A stretch of DNA of 38,460 bases, from contig PNNY01000006.1 of the NCBI GenBank assembly GCA_013824485.1, positions 1 through 38,460 on the forward strand. The letters are read 5' to 3'. Each line of letters opens with the position of its first letter. The first letter of the stretch is position 1. Positions 33,513 to 38,460 of this stretch are shown piece by piece. The notes beneath the pieces were generated by a model, which was given only the letters and a program-made list of their open reading frames with translations, was not told where the DNA came from and did not search any database. Both the position numbers and the translations under genes were made by a program. Source of the DNA: Sideroxydans sp. GTDB lineage: Bacteria; Pseudomonadota; Gammaproteobacteria; Burkholderiales; Gallionellaceae.

Positions 33513-35590
33513 GTAGCATGTTGAAAAAATTGTTCCTATCGCTCGCGGCGTTGAGCATCAGCAGCCCAGCCTTTGCAGCTGGCGTGGTGGCCCCAGAATT
33601 TAAGTGGATGACCTTCGCCGTGTTCGGCGTGATCATCGCCATCACCATGGCCATCACTTTCTGGGCAGCACGCTCCACCCACACGACTTCCGAGTTCTAT
33701 GCGGCGGGCCGTTCGGTCAGCGGTATCCAAAACGGTTGGGCGATCGCAGGTGACTATCTGTCCGCTGCGTCCTTCCTTGGCATCGCCGGTCTGATCTCTT
33801 TGTACGGTTACGATGGCTTCATGTATTCCGTGGGTTGGTTGGTCGCTTACATCACCGTGTTGCTGGTGATCGCTGAGCCCTGCCGTAACATCGGTAAGTA
33901 CACCATGGGCGACATCTTGGCTTTCCGTAACGATCCTAAGAAGACCAAGACCGTTGCTGCGCTGTCTACCATCACCGTGTCCACTTTCTACCTGACCGCA
34001 CAAATGGTCGGTGGCGGTGTGCTCATCAAGACACTGATCGGTATCGACTACGAGATCTCCGTGATCGGCGTTGGCGTGTTGATGCTGGCATACGTGGTGT
34101 TCGGCGGTATGAAGGCAACGACTTGGGTACAGATCACCAAGGCGGTGTTGCTGGTTACGGCTTCTATCATCCTTGTGATGATGGTGTGGGCTCCCTACGG
34201 CTTCAGCCTCCCCGGATACTTGGGTAGCGTCGTAGCTGATCCTGATGTGCAGAAGCAAGTCACTAAGTTGTTGGGCGACAAGGCTGCGATGATGACGCCA
34301 GAAGAATTGGGTCAACGCTTCCTTGAGCCGGGTCTGTTCTTGAAGAACCCCATCGATCAGATCTCTCTAGGTTTGGCTTTGGTGTTGGGTACAGCAGGTA
34401 TGCCGCACATCCTGATGCGTTTCTTCACGGTACCGACAGCACAAGCCGCACGTACTTCCGTCATCTGGGCGATGGGCATCATCGGCGGTTTCTATGTGCT
34501 GACGCTGTTCTTGGGCACGGGCGCTGCAATGTTGGTGGGTCCAGACAAGATCGCTGCAGTCGATGCAGGCGGCAACATGGCGGGTCCGTTGCTGGCGCAA
34601 TATCTAGGTGGCGGTGAGCAGTCGATGATGGGTAACTTCATGTTGGCCTTCGTGGCTGCTGTGGCGTTCGCAACCATCGTTGCGGTTGTGGCCGGTCTGG
34701 TGTTGGCTGCTGCTTCTGCGATGGCGCATGACATCTACGTCGGTGTTATCCGTGGCGACCATGCCACCCCAACTGAGCAAGTGGTTGCTGCACGTGTTGC
34801 TTCCGGCATCGTCGGTATCATCGCGATCACCGTCGGCATCTTGGCGCAAGGTCAGAACGTGGCTCACTTGGTCGCACTGGCATTCGCTGTGGCCGCTTCG
34901 TCTAACCTGCCAGCGGTGTTCCTCACGCTGTACTGGAAGAAGTGCAATACCACCGGCATCATCTTGGGCATGATCGTAGGTTCGTTGACTGCGATCGGCT
35001 TGGTGATGATCTCTCCTAACATGACTTATCCAAAGGCAGTCATCGCCGGCGCGAACAAGGTCTTGAATGGTGAGCCAGCTGTTCCTGCTAAAGAAGCTGC
35101 CCCAGCAGTAGAGCGTTCAGCATTCATCTGCGAGTTGTTCGCCTTGGATGGTTGCGTGTTGGCGAAACCAGCACAAGCGGCTACTCCAGAGAAACCAGCT
35201 AAGCCAGGTGCTGCCGAGAAACTGGCTGGTCTGACTGCGAAACTGCAACCACTGGAAGCATCGCTGCCAACCATCACTGATGTGACGGCAAAAGCGGCTG
35301 CTGAAGCGGATGTCGCTAAGTTGAAGAAGGACATCGCTGGCGTAGAGAAAGCAAAAGCGAAAGCTGAAGCTGACCTGAAGAAAGTCGAAGGTCAAACTAC
35401 CAGCATGATGGGCTTGGAAAAACCATTCTTCTTGTTGAAGAACCCCGGTTTGATCTCCATCCCATTGGGCTTCTTGTTGGTGATCTTGGGTTCTCTGTTC
35501 ACACGTGACAAACGTGCAGAAGAGATGTGGGACGAACTGTATGTGCGCCAGAACACCGGCATCAACGCAGAAGCCGCTTCCGCACACTAA
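33509..35590 (+). CDS. actP: Cation/acetate symporter ActP with an extra coiled-coil insertion
   Basis: ActP is a sodium:solute symporter (SSS family) that takes up acetate and related short acids. A signal-like first segment (AALSISSPAFA) precedes some 13 helices. Family blocks are present: GDYLSAASFLGIAGLI, GMKATTWVQI, and GTAGMPHILMRFFTV. At 693 residues it is about 140 longer than E. coli ActP. The excess, roughly residues 508-632, sits before the last helix. It is Ala/Lys/Pro-rich, contains two Cys in FICELFALDGCV, and ends in a predicted coiled coil (ADVAKLKKDIAGVEKAKAKA). The final helix (IPLGFLLVILGSLF) and tail resume normally, so the reading frame is sound. Confidence 0.93.
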   Translation: MSSMLKKLFLSLAALSISSPAFAAGVVAPEFKWMTFAVFGVIIAITMAITFWAARSTHTTSEFYAAGRSVSGIQNGWAIAGDYLSAASFLGIAGLISLYGYDGFMYSVGWLVAYITVLLVIAEPCRNIGKYTMGDILAFRNDPKKTKTVAALSTITVSTFYLTAQMVGGGVLIKTLIGIDYEISVIGVGVLMLAYVVFGGMKATTWVQITKAVLLVTASIILVMMVWAPYGFSLPGYLGSVVADPDVQKQVTKLLGDKAAMMTPEELGQRFLEPGLFLKNPIDQISLGLALVLGTAGMPHILMRFFTVPTAQAARTSVIWAMGIIGGFYVLTLFLGTGAAMLVGPDKIAAVDAGGNMAGPLLAQYLGGGEQSMMGNFMLAFVAAVAFATIVAVVAGLVLAAASAMAHDIYVGVIRGDHATPTEQVVAARVASGIVGIIAITVGILAQGQNVAHLVALAFAVAASSNLPAVFLTLYWKKCNTTGIILGMIVGSLTAIGLVMISPNMTYPKAVIAGANKVLNGEPAVPAKEAAPAVERSAFICELFALDGCVLAKPAQAATPEKPAKPGAAEKLAGLTAKLQPLEASLPTITDVTAKAAAEADVAKLKKDIAGVEKAKAKAEADLKKVEGQTTSMMGLEKPFFLLKNPGLISIPLGFLLVILGSLFTRDKRAEEMWDELYVRQNTGINAEAASAH

Positions 35591-35612
35591 GAAAAAAGTA
35601 GTCGTATCACTG

Positions 35613-35642
35613 AACCCCGCCTCCTCCCCGGCGGGGTTTTTC
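35613..35642 (+). terminator. Rho-independent terminator after actP
   Basis: AACCCCGCC (35613-35621) pairs with GGCGGGGTT (35630-35638) around an eight-base loop and continues into TTTTCTTT. It lies 22 bases after the actP stop. Confidence 0.9.
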
Positions 35643-35743
35643 TTTGAGAATGATGATCTACATCAATCATGCGAGAATCACTACCGTAAAGACTTGAAAA
35701 ACTTGTTTCTCGAGATTTTGTAAGGCCATAGCAAAGGAAAAAT

Positions 35744-37009
35744 ATGGAAGCCATATTAGTTGTTGTTTTCGTCGTTGCTTATGCAGCAATCGCATTGGAA
35801 CATCCGCTGAGGGTGAATAAGAGCGTCCCAGCACTGATTGGTGCCGGTCTGTTGTGGACGATCTATGCGATGAACGCAGGCGATGTGAACGGACATCTGA
35901 GCGAGACATTGTCCGGCACGGCCCAGATTGTATTCTTTCTGATGGGGGCGATGACCATCGTGGAGGTGATTGATGCGCACGATGGTTTTGATGTCATCAC
36001 AGACAAGATCAAAACGACACATATAAGCACCTTGCTGTGGCTGGTCGGCTTGGTCACATTCTTCCTGAGCGCGGTGTTGGATAACTTGACCACGACGATC
36101 GTGATGATCGCAGTGGTGCGTAAATTGTTGGGAAATCGAGACGATCGCTTGTTCTTTGCGGGCATCATCATCATCGCTGCCAATGCGGGCGGTGCGTGGT
36201 CCCCCATCGGTGACGTGACGACCACCATGTTGTGGATAGGCGGACAAGTCACAGCACTGGCGATCATCGAGGGCGTGTTCTTGGCTTCGCTCGTCAATCT
36301 GTTTGTTCCGCTAGTGGTGGTCGCTTATATCAATCGCGGCAAGTTGGTAGTGCCGCCTGCAAAGGCGGAGATTGTCTCGGGTGTTTCGCACAACAGCGTA
36401 ATTGAACGCAACATCATGTTCTACGCTGGTATCGGTGTGCTGTGTGCTGTGCCTGTATTCAAGACACTGACGCACCTTCCGCCGTTCATGGGAATCTTGT
36501 TCGGTTTGGGTTTGCTGTGGTTGACAGGTGAATTGATCCATCGCAACAAGTCAGATGAGGTGAAGCAACACCTGACATTGGCAGCTGCGTTGCAGCGTAT
36601 CGACATGTCTTCGCTGGTGTTCTTCATCGGTATCTTGCTCGCCGTCGCTACGCTTGAACATACTCACATCCTCGCTGGACTAGCGAACTGGTTGGATCAT
36701 ACCGTCGGCAGTCAATCACTCATCGTGTTCATTTTCGGCCTAGTGAGCGCTATTGTGGATAACGTTCCGATGGTCGCTGCTGCGATGGGCATGTATCCGC
36801 TGGAACAATATCCCGCCGATTCTTTCATTTGGGAGTTCATGGCTTATGCTGCTGGAACGGGAGGCTCGATTCTCATCATTGGTTCTGCAGCGGGTGTGGC
36901 AGCGATGGGTATCGAGAAGATCGAGTTCTTCTGGTACGTGAGAAAGATCAGCTTGTTAGCCCTGCTCGGATATATCAGTGGGGCGCTCGTCTACATTGCC
37001 ACTCATTAA
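35744..37009 (+). CDS. nhaD: Sodium/proton antiporter NhaD
   Basis: This 421-residue polytopic antiporter of the ion-transporter superfamily exports sodium in exchange for protons. The signature regions are ALEHPLRVNKSVPALIG near the N-terminus, DNLTTTIVMIAV (a helix-break motif), NAGGAWSPIGDVTTTMLW, and the repeat-related VDNVPMVAAAMGMY and AAGTGGSILIIGSAAG. The paired N-x-T/S-T and P-x-GD motifs are intact. AAAGGA precedes ATG. It stands alone between the actP terminator and a convergent kinase gene. It would recycle the sodium that enters with acetate through ActP, a link inferred from proximity. Confidence 0.94.
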   Translation: MEAILVVVFVVAYAAIALEHPLRVNKSVPALIGAGLLWTIYAMNAGDVNGHLSETLSGTAQIVFFLMGAMTIVEVIDAHDGFDVITDKIKTTHISTLLWLVGLVTFFLSAVLDNLTTTIVMIAVVRKLLGNRDDRLFFAGIIIIAANAGGAWSPIGDVTTTMLWIGGQVTALAIIEGVFLASLVNLFVPLVVVAYINRGKLVVPPAKAEIVSGVSHNSVIERNIMFYAGIGVLCAVPVFKTLTHLPPFMGILFGLGLLWLTGELIHRNKSDEVKQHLTLAAALQRIDMSSLVFFIGILLAVATLEHTHILAGLANWLDHTVGSQSLIVFIFGLVSAIVDNVPMVAAAMGMYPLEQYPADSFIWEFMAYAAGTGGSILIIGSAAGVAAMGIEKIEFFWYVRKISLLALLGYISGALVYIATH

Positions 37010-37037
37010 TGGAATATGAGCAAGTGTTTGTTGAGGA

Positions 37038-38438
37038 TTAAACCGTTGCGGGCATCGGGAATTGGATACTGAAGCGAGTGCCGATCCCGTTGGTGCCTGC
37101 GTCGAGCCGGATGTCTGCATTGTGGCGTTTGGCTACTTCCGCAACGATGGCTAATCCTAAACCGCTACCACTTTGGCCTGTGCCTAGCACGCGATAGAAA
37201 CGCTCGAACACACGCTCACGATGCTGTGGGTCGATGCCGGGCCCGTTGTCTTCTACACTCAAAACCACTGTCTTTCCGGTCACATGGATGCCCACCGTGA
37301 TCTGACCCTCGACGGGGGTGTAACGGATGGCGTTGTCGATGAGGTTGTTCAACAGCTCTATCAGGCTCGTCGTGTCACCCATGACCATCTGCTGTTCGCG
37401 CGTCCCATCAAAACCTAAGTCGATACGCTTTTCCAATGCCATAGGTACCCAATTGGCCGTGCACTCCTGCGCGATCTGGCTAAGGTTTGTCTTGGTGAAA
37501 GTGTCGGAGATGAGTTCGACGGGTTCGTTACGCGCCAAAGCCAACAGTTGATTGACCAAGCGTGTGCCGTGTTGCGCACTGGTCAAGATGTGTTCCAACG
37601 CTTGTTGTTTGCGTTCTGGGTCGTGCTCGCGCAGTGCCAGTTCGGATTGTGTCTTCAGACCTGCCAACGGTGTGCGCAGTTGATGCGCCGCATCGGCGAC
37701 GAATCGCTGTTGCGCGCGCATCACGGCTTTCAAGCGTTCGAGCAAATCGTTCACGGCGTCGATCAGCGGCCTGACCTCATCGGGGGCTTGGCTACCATCC
37801 AAGCGTCTCACGTCGTCTTTCTTTCTGAACATCACTTGCCTGCGTAATTCTTCCAACGGTGCTAGACCTTGCTTCAACGCGAACCACACCGCCGCCACCG
37901 CGATCAAGATCAGCAGCAGTTGAGGGATGACGATGTTGGCGAGGATGCCGCGTATCAAAGCCTGACGCTGATTGATGGTCTCGGATAGATAGAGTTGATA
38001 CAGCTTTTGATTGTCTGGATTGTAGAAGACCAAACTGACGGTGCGCGTCTTACTCCCATCATGCTGTCCGTTGCTGAAGATAGGGCCGATCTTGCCATTA
38101 CGAAAGTTCAAGGGGCGACCAAGGTTGACGTTACCCGCGAGCTTGTTCCCTTCTTTGTCGCTCACGGTGTAGAACACCTCATCGGGTGCGGCGAGTGATT
38201 TGCCATCAGGCAGGTCAAGCGCGAAGTCCAAACGTTCTTTACCGCCACTCAACCCAAGTTGCGCGCCAATAGCCTGCGCGCGTTGCAATAACACCATGTC
38301 ATACGGTTTGTTGGCATAGGTCAGCGTGGCGACGTAGCCTGCGATGGTGCTGAACAGCCACAACACAAAGAGTGGCGTCAGCAACCAGTTGATGAGGTGG
38401 ATGCGGAGCGAGAGTGCGCTAGTTTCTTTTTCTGCCAC
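37038..38438 (-). CDS. Sensor histidine kinase, TctE/QseC-like
   Basis: This 466-residue membrane kinase is of the class with a periplasmic 2CSK_N-type sensor domain. Helix 1 (about 18-40) and helix 2 (about 165-187) frame the periplasmic sensor (about 41-164; LQRAQAIGAQLGL, GEVFYTVSDKEG-like). HAMP is at about 188-240, and the HisKA domain has phospho-acceptor His252 (ADAAHQLRTPLAGL). The ATPase domain has an N box (LLNNLIDNAIRYTP), G1 (VEDNGPGID) and G2 (GSGLGLAIV). The start is GTG 38438. Many kinases of this subgroup control uptake of organic acids such as citrate or tricarboxylates; the ligand here is unknown. The expected response regulator lies immediately upstream, beyond the edge. 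Confidence 0.92.
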   Translation of the reverse strand: MAEKETSALSLRIHLINWLLTPLFVLWLFSTIAGYVATLTYANKPYDMVLLQRAQAIGAQLGLSGGKERLDFALDLPDGKSLAAPDEVFYTVSDKEGNKLAGNVNLGRPLNFRNGKIGPIFSNGQHDGSKTRTVSLVFYNPDNQKLYQLYLSETINQRQALIRGILANIVIPQLLLILIAVAAVWFALKQGLAPLEELRRQVMFRKKDDVRRLDGSQAPDEVRPLIDAVNDLLERLKAVMRAQQRFVADAAHQLRTPLAGLKTQSELALREHDPERKQQALEHILTSAQHGTRLVNQLLALARNEPVELISDTFTKTNLSQIAQECTANWVPMALEKRIDLGFDGTREQQMVMGDTTSLIELLNNLIDNAIRYTPVEGQITVGIHVTGKTVVLSVEDNGPGIDPQHRERVFERFYRVLGTGQSGSGLGLAIVAEVAKRHNADIRLDAGTNGIGTRFSIQFPMPATV

Positions 38439-38441
38439 GTT

Positions 38442-38460
38442 CTAGCTTTTGGTCTCGGTG
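38442..38460 (-). CDS. Possible 3' end of the partner response regulator
   Basis: On the minus strand the last bases read as codons for TETKS and then TAG (38442-38444), three bases before the kinase GTG. A response regulator gene would be expected to end here, but only five codons are visible, so this is context-based. Confidence 0.3.

Noticed and set aside
33536-34315. A 259-codon minus-strand frame over actP
   Set aside because: It has a His/Asp/Gln-rich shadow composition, is antisense to conserved symporter helices, and has no ribosome binding site.

Overview
The window looks like a chromosome segment of a neutrophilic betaproteobacterium. A Gallionellaceae or Sideroxydans-like Fe(II) oxidiser is the best guess. 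The reasons are the MtoD/MtrA/MtrB-type electron conduit at the left end, betaproteobacterial gene orders (argS-SPOR-dsbA, gatCAB divergent from mreBCD-mrdA-rodA-rlpA, dapF-DUF484-xerC, DUF485-actP), and moderate GC. This is inference from gene content. No rRNA, tRNA, CRISPR array or intact insertion sequence was seen.

Region 1 (1-6615) is an extracellular electron transfer locus. It holds the 3' end of a CbcL-like membrane cytochrome, a monoheme cytochrome c (MtoD-like), a decaheme MtrA/DmsE-family cytochrome, a cysteine-free MtrB/PioB-type outer-membrane barrel, and a complete CbcL-like protein. That last protein joins nine c-type heme motifs, one of them CX3CH, to a six-helix cytochrome b domain. 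The two CbcL-like paralogues flank the conduit. Together they would connect an outer-membrane porin-cytochrome wire to the quinone pool.

Region 2 (6784-8958) has hemG, then an NYN-LOTUS nuclease gene overlapping by one base an AT-richer AbiV-family gene. Region 3 (9098-13524) is an apparent operon argS - SPOR protein - dsbA - SDR - rquA. RquA converts ubiquinone to rhodoquinone, so this organism probably makes a low-potential quinone as well. Together with the CbcL-like proteins this suggests a branched, potential-tuned quinone circuit.

Region 4 (13543-25953) has an M48 lipoprotein protease and gatCAB on the minus strand, then the rod-shape operon mreBCD-mrdA-rodA-rlpA and two rhodanese genes on the plus strand. 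Region 5 (25980-30430, minus strand) is dapF - DUF484 - xerC - rlmI plus a CoA-binding protein gene. Long palindromic repeat elements fill both the dapF/DUF484 and the DUF484/xerC gaps, and a third, inverted relative lies between gatC and mreB.

Region 6 (30497-38460) encodes a cNMP/CBS/DUF294 signalling protein and a DEDDh exonuclease, then the acetate uptake pair DUF485-actP (ActP carries an unusual coiled-coil insertion), the sodium/proton antiporter NhaD, and a sensor histidine kinase whose partner regulator is cut by the window edge.
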